Source of the DNA: Lachnospiraceae bacterium
Lineage (GTDB): Bacteria > Bacillota > Clostridia > Lachnospirales > Lachnospiraceae
Direction of reading: 5' to 3'
Length of the DNA: 64,000 nucleotides
Assembly (NCBI GenBank): GCA_021199235.1
Contig: JAJQIL010000002.1
Coordinates: 1 to 64,000 of the forward strand
The position numbers and the translations under genes are program-made. Of the stretch, positions 52,437 through 62,212 are shown piece after piece (position 1 is the stretch's first letter; each line of letters begins with the position of its first letter). The notes under the pieces were generated by a model. It saw nothing but the letters and a program-made list of their open reading frames with translations, was not told the origin of the DNA and did not search any database.

Positions 52437-53675
52437 ATGTATTCACTGGATGAGGTACGGCGCGTGGACAGCGAGATCGCTGACGCGATTGTCGCCGAGC
52501 AGGAAAGACAGAACAGCCATATCGAGCTGATCGCTTCTGAAAACTGGGTTTCCAAGGCTGTGATGGCTGCCATGGGAAGCCCGCTTACAAATAAATATGC
52601 GGAAGGATATCCCGGCAAACGCTATTATGGCGGATGTGAGTGTGTGGATGTCGTGGAGAATCTGGCGAGAGACCGCGCGATGGAGCTGTTTGGATGTACG
52701 TATGCGAATGTTCAGCCGCATTCCGGCGCTCAGGCGAATATGGCTGTTTTTTTTGCCCTGCTGAAGCCGGGCGATAAAGTGATGGGCATGAATCTTTCCC
52801 AGGGCGGACATCTTTCTCACGGAAGCCCGGCCAACTTTTCCGGTGCTTACTTCGATGTCACTCCTTATGGTGTGAACGATGATGGATTTATTGATTATGA
52901 CGAGGTCAGAAGGATTGCTCTGGAATGCCGTCCGAAGATGATCGTCGCGGGCGCGAGCGCTTATGCGCGCACGATTGATTTTAAACGTTTTCGTGAGATC
53001 GCGGATGAGGTTGGAGCTTATCTTATGGTGGATATCGCGCATATTGCCGGACTTGTGGCGGCAGGTGTGCATCCGAGCCCGATCCCGTACGCGCATGTTA
53101 CAACGACCACGACGCACAAGACTCTGCGTGGACCGCGCGGCGGACTGATCCTTTCCGATGCGGAATTTGCGAAAAAGGCGAACTTTAATAAAGCGATTTT
53201 CCCGGGCGTCCAGGGAGGCCCGCTGATGCATGTGATCGCGGTGAAAGCGGTCTGCTTCAAGGAAGCACTGCAGCCGGAATTCAAAGAATACCAGCAGAAT
53301 GTCGCGAAGAACGCGAAAGCGCTTTGCGCAGGCCTGATGAACCGCGGCATCCGGATCGTCTCCGGCGGCACGGACAATCATCTGATGCTGGTCGATCTGA
53401 CGAGCGTCGGCAGGACAGGCAAGGAGGTCGAGAACCTTCTGGATTCCGTGAATATCACCTGCAACAAGAATACGATTCCGAACGATCCGCAGTCTGCGTT
53501 TGTGACGAGCGGCGTACGTCTTGGCACACCGGCTGTGACTTCCCGCGGCATGAATGAGCAGGATATGGACGTTATTGCGGAAGCGATCGCCTGCATGCTG
53601 AATGCGGAGCCGGGCTGTGAGGAGAAGGCGCGCTCTCTGGTGAAGTCTCTGACAGACAAATATCCGCTGGTGTAA
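52437..53675 (+). CDS. glyA: Serine hydroxymethyltransferase
   Basis: PLP enzyme that converts serine and THF to glycine and methylene-THF, the source of one-carbon units for purines and methionine. The 412-residue product shows [27 protein letters not shown], the PLP lysine Lys228 in [15 protein letters not shown], and [30 protein letters not shown] precedes the ATG. The leader carries the composite palindromic element. I saw no glycine or THF riboswitch. Confidence 0.96.
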   Translation: MYSLDEVRRVDSEIADAIVAEQERQNSHIELIASENWVSKAVMAAMGSPLTNKYAEGYPGKRYYGGCECVDVVENLARDRAMELFGCTYANVQPHSGAQANMAVFFALLKPGDKVMGMNLSQGGHLSHGSPANFSGAYFDVTPYGVNDDGFIDYDEVRRIALECRPKMIVAGASAYARTIDFKRFREIADEVGAYLMVDIAHIAGLVAAGVHPSPIPYAHVTTTTTHKTLRGPRGGLILSDAEFAKKANFNKAIFPGVQGGPLMHVIAVKAVCFKEALQPEFKEYQQNVAKNAKALCAGLMNRGIRIVSGGTDNHLMLVDLTSVGRTGKEVENLLDSVNITCNKNTIPNDPQSAFVTSGVRLGTPAVTSRGMNEQDMDVIAEAIACMLNAEPGCEEKARSLVKSLTDKYPLV

Positions 53676-53712
53676 AGTGCAGAACGAATATACAGGATAA
53701 AGATTCATAAGG

Positions 53713-53745
53713 CTGCCGCCGGTTAATTACCGACGGCAGTTTTCC
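53713..53745 (+). terminator. glyA terminator
   Basis: CTGCCG-CGGT pairs with ACCG-CGGCAG around TAATT, followed by TTTTCC. Confidence 0.85.
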
Positions 53746-53850
53746 TGTGAATATTTGATGAAGTTCAGCAAGAATTAAGAAAATTAGAATGTTATTTCGA
53801 TTTGGATGTGCTATAGTTATGGGCAGAGAAATCGGGAAACAGAATCAATC

Positions 53851-53877
53851 GTAACTGCGGACGTATAGAACAGTTAC
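53851..53877 (+). repeat. 27-bp palindromic motif before the first adaptor gene
   Basis: 27 bp with left arm GTAACTGC and right arm GAACAGTTAC, with a diverged centre (GGACGTATA). It lies 31 bp before the start at 53908. Confidence 0.75.
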
Positions 53878-53907
53878 AGAAAATCATGACCGGAGGAAGA
53901 CTGCTTT

Positions 53908-55398
53908 ATGAAGAAAGTGATCATTACGCTTTTGGTGCTGGCTCTGCTTGGCGGGGGCGGATATGGCGCGTATTATTATTTTTACGGGAGTACACAGAAT
54001 TCGCAGACACGCGTTTCCTCAGACAGTGACGACGCGGTCTATGTGGAGACGGTCTCTTCGATCACCGGTTATGGCAGCGGGTCGGGCGTGGTAGAACGCT
54101 TCGCCGGAGAGGTTGAGGCACAGGCGACTCTTGAGATTCAGCTGGATTCAGACCGCACACTGGATGAGTGTTATGTGGAGGAAGGGGACATCGTAGAAGA
54201 GGGACAGAAGCTTTTTTCCTATGACACGCAGGACGACGAGGATCAGATCACGCAGGACGAGATTGATATAGAGAAGAACGAGATGGACATCGAATCCTAC
54301 AATACGGAGATCACTCAGCAGGAAAAGCTGATGAACAGCGCCACCGATGAGGATGATAAGACTGAGGCCTACCTGCAGATCCTGTCGCTGCAGAATCAGA
54401 TCCGTCAGCTTGAGTACGAGATTGAGACAAAAGAAAAGGAGATTACCAGCCTGCAGGCTTCCATCAGGGACTCTGTGGTGAAGGCTGAGATGGGCGGGAT
54501 CATCCAGAAGATCAATGATCCGTATACGGAATCGGAGACTTACTCCACTTCAGATTCTTCCGTTTACATAACGATTCTGGCGGAAGGGGATTACCGGATC
54601 AAGGGCACGGTCAATGAACTGAATATCGGCAACATCTATGAGGGGATGGATATGATCGTCTATTCACGTGTGAACTCTTCTCTGACCTGGAACGGCATGA
54701 TCACCGAGATCAGCACGGAACAGGATGAAGACGATGACGACTATTATTACAGCTATTCTTCCTCGGATACCTCTACCTATAGTTTTTATGTGGAGCTGGA
54801 CAGCTCGGAGGGACTTCTTCTGGGTCAGCACGTCTACATGGAGGAGGACGCGGGACAGGCGGAAGAAAAATCCGGTCTGTGGCTGGAAGAGTTTTACATT
54901 ATGATCGAGGACGACGGAGCGTACGTATGGCTTGCGAATACATCCAATGTCATAGAAAAGCATGAGATTACTCTGGGAGAATACGATGAGGATCTCTGTG
55001 AATATGAGATTCTTGACGGCCTGGAGGCGGATGATTATATCGCGTATCCGCTGGATACCATTTCAGAGGGGGATCCGGTCTATTATTATGACATTGCCGC
55101 GGTGAACGGGGACGATGGCTCAGATGATGAATACAGTGATTATGACGACGACTATTATGATGAGGATTATGATCTGGACGACGACATGTATTACGATGCG
55201 GATGACGGCGAGTACTATATGATGGATGATGACGACGAGTATTACGACGAAGACGACGAATACTACGACGAAGACGACGAGTACTACGACGAAGACGACG
55301 AATATTACGATGACGACGAGTATTATTACGATGATGAAGAGTATTACGATGACGACGAAGAATATTATGACGACGATGCGGAGTATTACGATGAGTAA
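53908..55398 (+). CDS. MacA/HlyD-like membrane-fusion adaptor with D/E/Y heptad tail
   Basis: A 496-residue adaptor of an ABC exporter. N-terminal membrane helix (about 4-24), then a biotinyl-lipoyl-like half (TLDECYVEEGDIVEEGQKLFSYD, about 85-107), a coiled-coil hairpin (about 110-190), the second lipoyl half (VVKAEMGGIIQKINDPY), and beta-barrel domains to about residue 400. The last 90 residues are almost only Asp, Glu and Tyr, built largely on the heptad DDEYYDE. CGGAGGAAG precedes the ATG. It heads a four-gene locus with ATPase, second adaptor and permease. Confidence 0.87.
   Translation: MKKVIITLLVLALLGGGGYGAYYYFYGSTQNSQTRVSSDSDDAVYVETVSSITGYGSGSGVVERFAGEVEAQATLEIQLDSDRTLDECYVEEGDIVEEGQKLFSYDTQDDEDQITQDEIDIEKNEMDIESYNTEITQQEKLMNSATDEDDKTEAYLQILSLQNQIRQLEYEIETKEKEITSLQASIRDSVVKAEMGGIIQKINDPYTESETYSTSDSSVYITILAEGDYRIKGTVNELNIGNIYEGMDMIVYSRVNSSLTWNGMITEISTEQDEDDDDYYYSYSSSDTSTYSFYVELDSSEGLLLGQHVYMEEDAGQAEEKSGLWLEEFYIMIEDDGAYVWLANTSNVIEKHEITLGEYDEDLCEYEILDGLEADDYIAYPLDTISEGDPVYYYDIAAVNGDDGSDDEYSDYDDDYYDEDYDLDDDMYYDADDGEYYMMDDDDEYYDEDDEYYDEDDEYYDEDDEYYDDDEYYYDDEEYYDDDEEYYDDDAEYYDE
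55235..55340 (+). repeat. 21-bp repeats encoding the D/E/Y heptads
   Basis: GACGACGAGTATTACGACGA and variants repeat with a 21-bp period (about four units), then drift into related codons. Third-position changes keep the amino acids, which suggests selection on the protein. Confidence 0.8.
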
Positions 55399-55434
55399 CA
55401 GTTACATTGAAGAAGGAGGCAGTGTGCAGACCTT

Positions 55435-56142
55435 ATGATCTTGAGACTGGAGCATATTTATAAGGATTATATATTGGGAAAGCTGACGGTGCCGGCTCTG
55501 AAGGATGTCTCACTGAGCGTCGAAGAGGGAGAGTATCTGGCCGTTATGGGCCCTTCCGGTTCCGGGAAATCTACTCTGATGAATATTATCGGGTGTCTGG
55601 ATCGTCCGACATCCGGGAGCTATGAGCTTTCCGGGCAGAATGTCATGGGGCTGAATGACTCACAGCTTGCGGATCTGCGTCTGAAGAGCCTTGGCTTTGT
55701 ATTTCAGAATTTTCAGCTGCTGCCGCGTATGACAGCGCTTGACAATGTCGCGCTGCCGCTGGTGTACGCCGGTGTGCGCAAAAAGGTACGCCGTCAGAAG
55801 GCAAAAGAAGCTCTGGAGCGGGTGGGCCTCGGGGAACGTTTATCGTTCCGTCCGACACAGCTTTCCGGCGGTCAGAAACAGAGGGTGGCGATCGCACGTG
55901 CGATGGTGAATCAGCCGTCCATCCTGCTTGCCGATGAGCCGACCGGTGCACTGGATTCCAAATCCGGGCAGCAGATCATGGAACTGTTTCAAAGCCTGAA
56001 TGACGAGGGTGTGACTGTGATCATGATCACACATGACCGGAATATCGCGGGTCACGCGAAACGAATCGTAGATATTTTTGACGGAGAACTGAAAGCGCAT
56101 GTTGACGTTCCCTATACGGAAAGCCGGGAGGTGACAGAATGA
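55435..56142 (+). CDS. ABC exporter ATPase (MacB/LolD type)
   Basis: The 235-residue ATP-hydrolysing subunit of the exporter. Walker A is GPSGSGKST (39-47), the signature LSGGQKQRVAIARA (about 139-152) and Walker B ILLADEPTGALD, with D-loop and the ITHDRNIAGHAKR switch histidine. These are typical of the MacB/LolD/FtsE group. GAAGGAGG lies upstream. The stop overlaps the second adaptor start (GAATGA), so the two are coupled. Confidence 0.94.
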   Translation: MILRLEHIYKDYILGKLTVPALKDVSLSVEEGEYLAVMGPSGSGKSTLMNIIGCLDRPTSGSYELSGQNVMGLNDSQLADLRLKSLGFVFQNFQLLPRMTALDNVALPLVYAGVRKKVRRQKAKEALERVGLGERLSFRPTQLSGGQKQRVAIARAMVNQPSILLADEPTGALDSKSGQQIMELFQSLNDEGVTVIMITHDRNIAGHAKRIVDIFDGELKAHVDVPYTESREVTE

Positions 56143-58781
56143 AGATCCGCACAGCAGTCATCAGCGTCGTGGTGACGGGTTCGCTGATTGCCGGCGCTCT
56201 TTACGCAGCTTATTATACTGTGGGACTTGGGAAAAAGACTTCTGTCCAGGTGACTCCGGTACGCTATGTTTATACGGACCTTGGATATTATTATGGTGAT
56301 GATTCCATGTATGGGACTGTGACATCCAGAGTTTCTCAGAATATCACACTGGAAGCCGATTATCCGATTGAGGAGATCTACGTGGCGGAAGGGGATGAAG
56401 TGACTGAGGGAACAGAGCTTTTTTCCTATGATATGACAGAACAGGAGATTAATCTGGAATCTCTGGATATCTATCTGCAGACACAGCAGCTCGAACTGAA
56501 AAAGCTTCAGAAAGAACTGGCTCAATATACGGGGACGAGCTCAGCCGCGAGTACGACTGCGTCTCTTGAGGACACCTCAACAGTGCTGACGTCTTCATCC
56601 GGCACAGCTTCCGCAACGGCTGTTTCCGAAGATGGGAGCACAACTGCGGATGAATCCGGAACTTCGGGGGACCAGATCCTTGACGGGGAGGATACAGAAG
56701 GTACGGAGACGGAAAAAGATACATCCGGAAGCGCCGGAGATTCCGGGACAGATGATTCCGGCATTACGATTGAATCGGAAGATTATACGGATGAGCAGTA
56801 TCTCTCTTATGTCACGAATTTTGAGACGATGATGGCGGCTATTCTGTCGTATATCACGGAATGCGACGGGGAATATTCCGCAGAGGATATTGAAATCATC
56901 GGGGAGTATCTGCTCGGCAGTGACGATGTGACAGGTGTGGTCACGTACTATCGGACGAATCTGGCCGGAAGCATTCTCTCCAATACAACGAATGCTTCGG
57001 GAGAGACGGTGGAAGTGACGAATTATCCTTTGCTGGATGCCGTATCCGCACTTCTTTCAGAAAGCGAGCTTACCACACTGCAGACCGCTGTGGAGGAGAT
57101 GGATACCTGCCACGCTCTTTATGTGGATCTCCTGATCGGCGCGCTGTCCGGGAAGTCGGGAGACGATCTTGCTGCGGCCGTGACGGCGGCGAGGGCTGCC
57201 TGTGAGAATTTAAGCGGTGATGCCATGGCGCAGGTGACGCTTCTGACACAGCTGGAATCCTATGAGGCGCAGATTGCCGGAGAAACCGAATCCGGGAGCG
57301 AATCGGAGAGCGAATCCGGGAATGGCTCGGAAACCGAAACGGAAACTGAAACGGAATCAGCGGACGTGGACATTGCTGCACGCATCAGCGCCTTTCTTCT
57401 GATGGCTGACGCGATTTTTGCCGAATCCGCTTCACCGGCTTCAGATGATTATGAGAACGCAATCGCGTTTTATCAGATGTATCTGGCTGTGGCACAGGCA
57501 GATATTGAAGGCGTGGAAGCTACAATGGAAGGATATTCTTTAAGCGACGAGACCACGGCGTATCTGGAGAGCTATGGTACGGATGGTTCGATCACTGCCG
57601 CGGAGCTCACCGCAGAATATCAGGAGCTCTGTCTTGCCTGTGTGAAATACATGATTTCCGCACTTGACCCGCTGACAATGACCAGTGAAGACCTGGCTGC
57701 CGCACAGACGGCCTATGACCGGCTGGGCACCGCATGGCAGATCCTTGTGAATGACGAGACGCCGTCGGTTTCCGATTATCTGACTGCGTATGATATTGTT
57801 TTGCGGATACAGGCGCTTGACACGGCGTCTGAGGATTTTCTGACCGAGCTTTCCGTTCTCTATACGGAATATCTTTCTCTGACCTTTGATCAGCTGGGGC
57901 TGATCTGGAACATTGATGTTCTTATGGAATATTTTGCGCAGTACGGTCTGCTCTCCTCAGAGTCGGAATCAGAGTCGGAATCGGAGACAGAGTTTTACTG
58001 GGATGACAGCTATGATTATGATTTTTATGACTCAGACGACAGCCTGACCGCTGAGGAACGGCAGGAACTGATCGAGTCTCTGGAAAATCAGATACAGAGC
58101 CAGGAACTGGATATCCGGGAAACTGAGCTGGAGGTCGAAAAAGCGCAGCGAGTGGTGAATAAAAAAGTGGTAACAGCGACTCTGGATGGCACGGTCGTCA
58201 GCATCGGGGATGCGGACGGCAGTTATGAGGGGGACTATTTTGCCACGATTTCCAATACGACCGGACTATACGCAAAGGGCTGGATCAGTGAGCTTGCTCT
58301 GGATACGGTCAATGTGGGAGATACCATCTCGGGTATGACGGATTATGGCGATACCTTTACCGCGGTGATCAAGGAGGTCTCTGAATATCCGGATCCTTAC
58401 GGTTCGAATTATGTTTATTCAGAGAATGCAAATGCTTCTTACTATGCTTTCTATGCACTGATCGAAGATTCGGAGGGCATTGAGGAAGGATACGCAGAAC
58501 TTACACTTTCGGATGCTTATGCGGAATCGTCTGATACTTTTTATCTGGAGTCTTATTTTGTACGGAACGACGGTACCGGCAACAGATATGTGTATGTAGA
58601 GGGGGACGACGGGACACTGGAGAAACGATATGTGACGACCGGGAACACCTTATGGGGATATTATATAGAGATCACCAACGGATTAAGTCTGTCAGACTAT
58701 ATCGCTTTTCCTTATGGAGACAATGTCAGTGAAGGCGCACCGACAGAGGAAGTAGATTCACTGGACATATATGACGACTGA
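56139..58781 (+). CDS. Second, very long MacA/HlyD-like adaptor
   Basis: An 880-residue relative of the first adaptor. Membrane helix about 5-25. The first lipoyl half is about 75-100 (IEEIYVAEGDEVTEGTELFSYD). The second half comes only near residue 680 (VVTATLDGTVVSIGDADG), so a segment of about 560 residues replaces the usual coiled-coil hairpin. That insert has S/T/E/G-rich low-complexity stretches (about 125-210 and 385-410) and helical regions, then a short coiled coil (SLENQIQSQELDIRETELEVEKAQ). The C-terminal barrel domains look normal. A surface-spanning role for the insert is inferred. Confidence 0.82.
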   Translation: MKIRTAVISVVVTGSLIAGALYAAYYTVGLGKKTSVQVTPVRYVYTDLGYYYGDDSMYGTVTSRVSQNITLEADYPIEEIYVAEGDEVTEGTELFSYDMTEQEINLESLDIYLQTQQLELKKLQKELAQYTGTSSAASTTASLEDTSTVLTSSSGTASATAVSEDGSTTADESGTSGDQILDGEDTEGTETEKDTSGSAGDSGTDDSGITIESEDYTDEQYLSYVTNFETMMAAILSYITECDGEYSAEDIEIIGEYLLGSDDVTGVVTYYRTNLAGSILSNTTNASGETVEVTNYPLLDAVSALLSESELTTLQTAVEEMDTCHALYVDLLIGALSGKSGDDLAAAVTAARAACENLSGDAMAQVTLLTQLESYEAQIAGETESGSESESESGNGSETETETETESADVDIAARISAFLLMADAIFAESASPASDDYENAIAFYQMYLAVAQADIEGVEATMEGYSLSDETTAYLESYGTDGSITAAELTAEYQELCLACVKYMISALDPLTMTSEDLAAAQTAYDRLGTAWQILVNDETPSVSDYLTAYDIVLRIQALDTASEDFLTELSVLYTEYLSLTFDQLGLIWNIDVLMEYFAQYGLLSSESESESESETEFYWDDSYDYDFYDSDDSLTAEERQELIESLENQIQSQELDIRETELEVEKAQRVVNKKVVTATLDGTVVSIGDADGSYEGDYFATISNTTGLYAKGWISELALDTVNVGDTISGMTDYGDTFTAVIKEVSEYPDPYGSNYVYSENANASYYAFYALIEDSEGIEEGYAELTLSDAYAESSDTFYLESYFVRNDGTGNRYVYVEGDDGTLEKRYVTTGNTLWGYYIEITNGLSLSDYIAFPYGDNVSEGAPTEEVDSLDIYDD

Positions 58782-58832
58782 TACGGCGGATTCCGGTCTA
58801 AGAACCGCCGCATGCAGAGGAGGTGTTTATTT

Positions 58833-60086
58833 TTGCTTGAGAACCTGAGATTATCCTTTCAGAGTATCTGGGCACACAAAATGAGGTCGTTTCTGACCAT
58901 GCTCGGCATCATTATCGGCATCGCGTCAATTATTGCAATTGTCTCTACGATCAAGGGGACGAATGACGAGCTCAAAAATAAGCTGATCGGTTCCGGTAAT
59001 AATACGGTAGATATTGTTCTGAAGGAAAACGGTTATGCGACTTCTTTCAGCTCTTCTTCAGATCTTCCGTATGGGGTGCCGCAGGTGTCCGACTCTGTGC
59101 GCGAACAGATTCTGGCGCTGGATACGGTGGAAAGTGTGACCTGTTATACCAAACGCAGTTATGTGGATGTATACTATTTGAATGAGAGCTTTTCAGATCC
59201 TACGGTGATCGGAATAGATACCAGTTATTTTTCTACAGCCGGCTACACGATCCGCTGCGGTCGTGCTTTTGTTGAGGCGGACTACACGGAATTCCGCACT
59301 GTTGTGATCATAGACAGTTCTCTTGCGGACGAGTATTTTCCCAATGAAGATCCGGTCGGAAAAACCATCGAGATCAGCGGAACACCGCTTACGATCGTTG
59401 GCGTGGTGACGGAAACGGATACCTATGAGGCTTCAATCAATTCGCTTGAGGATTACTATAATTATCAGGAGGATGATCCGATCCGCCTCTTCATTCCGAG
59501 TGCGGTCTGGCCGATCCTGTACTGCTTTGATGAGCCGGAAAATGTGATCGTTAAGGCGACCAGCACGGATGATATGGAAAATGCGGGTGCGAAGACTGAG
59601 GATATTCTGAATGCCGCGATCTCCAGCTCTCAGACGGATGTGAAATATGATGCGGAAAATCTGGTCACGCAGGCGGAACAGCTTGATACGCTGACCAGCT
59701 CGACAAACATACAGCTGCTCTGGATTGCCAGCATTTCTCTTCTTGTCGGCGGCATCGGCGTTATGAATATCATGATGGTGTCTGTCACGGAGCGTACCAG
59801 TGAGGTCGGACTGAAGAAAGCGATCGGGGCAAGGAAGGGAGCCATCCTCGGACAGTTCCTGACCGAGTCTGTCGTGCTGACCAGTATCGGAGGAGCTCTC
59901 GGCGTGGGGGCCGGGATCGGCATGGCCTATATTATCAACAGGATATCCGGGGTGGCGGTCGCGATCAGTGTGCCTGCCTCCGTGATCGCGGTGATTTTCT
60001 CCATGCTGATCGGGATTATCTTCGGGCTGATGCCGTCTATGAAGGCCGCGAACCTTGACCCGATCGAGGCACTGCGGCGGGAATGA
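58833..60086 (+). CDS. ABC exporter permease (MacB/FtsX type)
   Basis: A 417-residue permease with one N-terminal membrane helix (about 20-42: FLTMLGIIIGIASI), a large extracellular domain of about 230 residues, and three C-terminal helices (GGIGVMNIMMVSVTERTSEVGLKKAIGA, the coupling segment, and on). The end MKAANLDPIEALRRE is the family hallmark. I chose the TTG at 58833 because AGGAGGTG stands 7-8 nt before it. The ATG at 58812 overlaps that ribosome site. Together with the ATPase and adaptors it forms a MacAB-like exporter. The cargo is unknown. Confidence 0.92.
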   Translation: MLENLRLSFQSIWAHKMRSFLTMLGIIIGIASIIAIVSTIKGTNDELKNKLIGSGNNTVDIVLKENGYATSFSSSSDLPYGVPQVSDSVREQILALDTVESVTCYTKRSYVDVYYLNESFSDPTVIGIDTSYFSTAGYTIRCGRAFVEADYTEFRTVVIIDSSLADEYFPNEDPVGKTIEISGTPLTIVGVVTETDTYEASINSLEDYYNYQEDDPIRLFIPSAVWPILYCFDEPENVIVKATSTDDMENAGAKTEDILNAAISSSQTDVKYDAENLVTQAEQLDTLTSSTNIQLLWIASISLLVGGIGVMNIMMVSVTERTSEVGLKKAIGARKGAILGQFLTESVVLTSIGGALGVGAGIGMAYIINRISGVAVAISVPASVIAVIFSMLIGIIFGLMPSMKAANLDPIEALRRE

Positions 60087-60179
60087 TGAGGAGCTGTTCC
60101 AAACAGCAGGCTGTAATGCAGATCTGCGTCTTTTCTTTGGAACATCTTTGGATCTTTGGAACTTTTTTCAAGAAGGGGC

Positions 60180-60209
60180 TTGCCATATGGCAGGCCCTTA
60201 TGATATACT
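60180..60209 (+). promoter_or_regulatory. rpsB-tsf promoter
   Basis: TTGCCA (60180-60185), 18 bp, TATACT (60204-60209). The leader of about 105 nt holds a stem AGAGAC/GTCTCT (about 60246-60274), a candidate for S2 autoregulation, which is inferred. The -35 lies within a palindrome GGGCTTGCC/GGCAGGCCC that may also end the exporter transcript. Confidence 0.6.
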
Positions 60210-60319
60210 GTTGCAGTTGACGATCAAACACGTGTGTTGATTCCAGAGACGGTGCCTTATTACAGGGTCTCTCCGGAAGAGGAAGCATGCGGAAGAATCT
60301 AACCAAAAGGAGAAAAGAC

Positions 60320-61069
60320 ATGAGTGTAATTTCAATGAAGCAGTTACTGGAAGCGGGCGTTCATTTTGGACATCAGACCAGAAGATGGAACCCGAAGATG
60401 GCGGAGTACATCTACACCGAGCGCAACGGCATCTACATCATCGACCTTCAGAAGTCGGTAGTAAAGGTAGATGAGGCCTGCAGAGCAGTCGCGGATATCG
60501 CGGCGAACGGCGGCACAATCCTTTTTGTCGGCACGAAAAAGCAGGCACAGGACGCGGTACAGACCGAGGCGGAAAGATGCGGTATGTTCTATGTGAACGA
60601 GAGATGGCTCGGCGGTATGCTGACGAACTTCAAGACGATCCAGTCCAGAATCAAATATCTGAAAGACCTGGAGAGACAGGAGCAGGACGGCACATTTGAG
60701 CGTCTGCCGAAGAAGGAAGTCATCGCCCTGAAGAAGATGGAAAAGCTGAATAAGAACCTTGGCGGTATCAAGGATATGAAGCGCATCCCGGACGCGATCT
60801 TTGTAGTAGATCCGAAGAAAGAGCATATCTGCGTACAGGAAGCACATACCCTCGGCATTCCGCTGATCGGTATCTGCGATACGAACTGTGATCCGGAAGA
60901 GCTGGATTATGTGATCCCGGGCAATGACGATGCAATCCGTGCGGTGAAGCTGATCGTTTCCAAGATGGCTGACGCGATCATCGAGGCAAGACAGGGCGAG
61001 GAAGAATTCGTTCCGGAGGAAGCGGAAGCTGCAGAGACATATGAGGAAGCGCCTGTAGAGGCATTCTGA
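60320..61069 (+). CDS. rpsB: 30S ribosomal protein S2
   Basis: A 249-residue small-subunit protein starting [27 protein letters not shown]. The segments [25 protein letters not shown] and [14 protein letters not shown] are standard S2. AAGGAG precedes the ATG at 60320. The longer frame to 60287 is rejected. The C-terminus is an acidic tail ([17 protein letters not shown]). tsf follows 62 bp later. Confidence 0.97.
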   Translation: MSVISMKQLLEAGVHFGHQTRRWNPKMAEYIYTERNGIYIIDLQKSVVKVDEACRAVADIAANGGTILFVGTKKQAQDAVQTEAERCGMFYVNERWLGGMLTNFKTIQSRIKYLKDLERQEQDGTFERLPKKEVIALKKMEKLNKNLGGIKDMKRIPDAIFVVDPKKEHICVQEAHTLGIPLIGICDTNCDPEELDYVIPGNDDAIRAVKLIVSKMADAIIEARQGEEEFVPEEAEAAETYEEAPVEAF

Positions 61070-61070
61070 G

Positions 61071-61106
61071 GTTACATTCACAGCGCAGCTGGCTGTGAAT
61101 AGTAAT
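61071..61106 (+). repeat. Palindrome related to the dispersed motif, rpsB-tsf gap
   Basis: TTAC-ATTCACAGC and GCTGTGAAT-AGTAA are inverted around GCAGCTG. It shares TGTGAA and the GTTAC-type ends with the 27-bp motif and its tandem forms. Confidence 0.6.
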
Positions 61107-61131
61107 ATTCTGATTTCAGGAGGAGAATATA

Positions 61132-62073
61132 ATGGCTGTAACAGCAGGAATGGTAAAAGAGTTACGTGAGATGACGGGCGCCGGCATGATGGACTGCAAG
61201 AAGGCTCTGACGGCGACTGAAGGAGATATGGACAAGGCGGTAGAGTGGCTGAGAGAGAAAGGCCTTGCGACCGCTCAGAAGAAGGCCGGAAGAATCGCTG
61301 CTGAGGGTCTTGCGAAGGTTCTCGTATCCGAGGATGGCAAGAGCGCGGTAGCAGTAGAAGTCAATTCTGAGACCGACTTCGTGGCAAAGAACGAGAAGTT
61401 CCAGGGCTATGTGGCTCAGGTCGCTGAGCAGGCGATGGAGACTCAGGCAGCGGATATCGAGGCGTTCCTCGCGGAGCCGTGGAAGTTTGATACGACTAAG
61501 ACGGTGAATGAGGCACTGGCCGGCCAGATTGCTGTCATCGGTGAGAATATGAACATCCGCAGATTTGCACAGGTAAAAGAGGATGCAGGCTTTGTTGCTT
61601 CCTATACGCATATGGGCGGCAAGATCGGTGTTCTCGTGGACGTTGTGACCGACGTTGTCAATGACGAGATCAAAGAGATGGCGAAGAATGTCGCGATGCA
61701 GGTCGCAGCTCTGAAGCCGCTGTACACTTCTGACGCAGAAGTAAGCGCGGACTATATCGAGCATGAGAAGGAGATTCTTCTTGCTCAGATCAAGAACGAT
61801 CCGAAGGAATCCCAGAAGCCGGAGAAGGTGATCATGGGTATGATCCAGGGCCGTATCAAGAAAGAGCTTAAAGAGATCTGCCTGCTTGATCAGGTCTATG
61901 TCAAGGCAGAGGACGGCAAGCAGTCTGTTGGTCAGTATGTCGCTCAGGTAGCGAAAGCAAACGGCGCGAATGTTACGATCAAGGGCTTCGTACGTTATGA
62001 GACCGGCGAAGGCATTGAGAAGAAGCAGGAAGACTTTGCAGCGGAAGTGGCGAAGCAGATGGGTGCGAACTGA
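61132..62073 (+). CDS. tsf: Elongation factor Ts
   Basis: The 313-residue GDP/GTP exchange factor for EF-Tu. The N-terminal UBA-like part (MVKELREMTGAGMMDCKKAL) and the core NSETDFVAKNEKF are diagnostic. The length is typical of clostridia. AGGAGGAG precedes the ATG. A terminator follows at 62149. Confidence 0.97.
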   Translation: MAVTAGMVKELREMTGAGMMDCKKALTATEGDMDKAVEWLREKGLATAQKKAGRIAAEGLAKVLVSEDGKSAVAVEVNSETDFVAKNEKFQGYVAQVAEQAMETQAADIEAFLAEPWKFDTTKTVNEALAGQIAVIGENMNIRRFAQVKEDAGFVASYTHMGGKIGVLVDVVTDVVNDEIKEMAKNVAMQVAALKPLYTSDAEVSADYIEHEKEILLAQIKNDPKESQKPEKVIMGMIQGRIKKELKEICLLDQVYVKAEDGKQSVGQYVAQVAKANGANVTIKGFVRYETGEGIEKKQEDFAAEVAKQMGAN

Positions 62074-62148
62074 TCACCTGTTTTCTGTTGAAATTTCTGT
62101 TCATTCGTGTGGATGTAAAACAGAACATATTATTTGATTCTACAGGAG

Positions 62149-62177
62149 ACGCCATTCTTTTCGGATGGCGTTTCTTT
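62149..62177 (+). terminator. rpsB-tsf terminator
   Basis: GACGCCAT pairs with ATGGCGTT across TCTTTTCGG, followed by TCTTT. Confidence 0.8.
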
Positions 62178-62212
62178 GCGCTATTGAAGAAAGGAACTGT
62201 AAGGTATTTATC

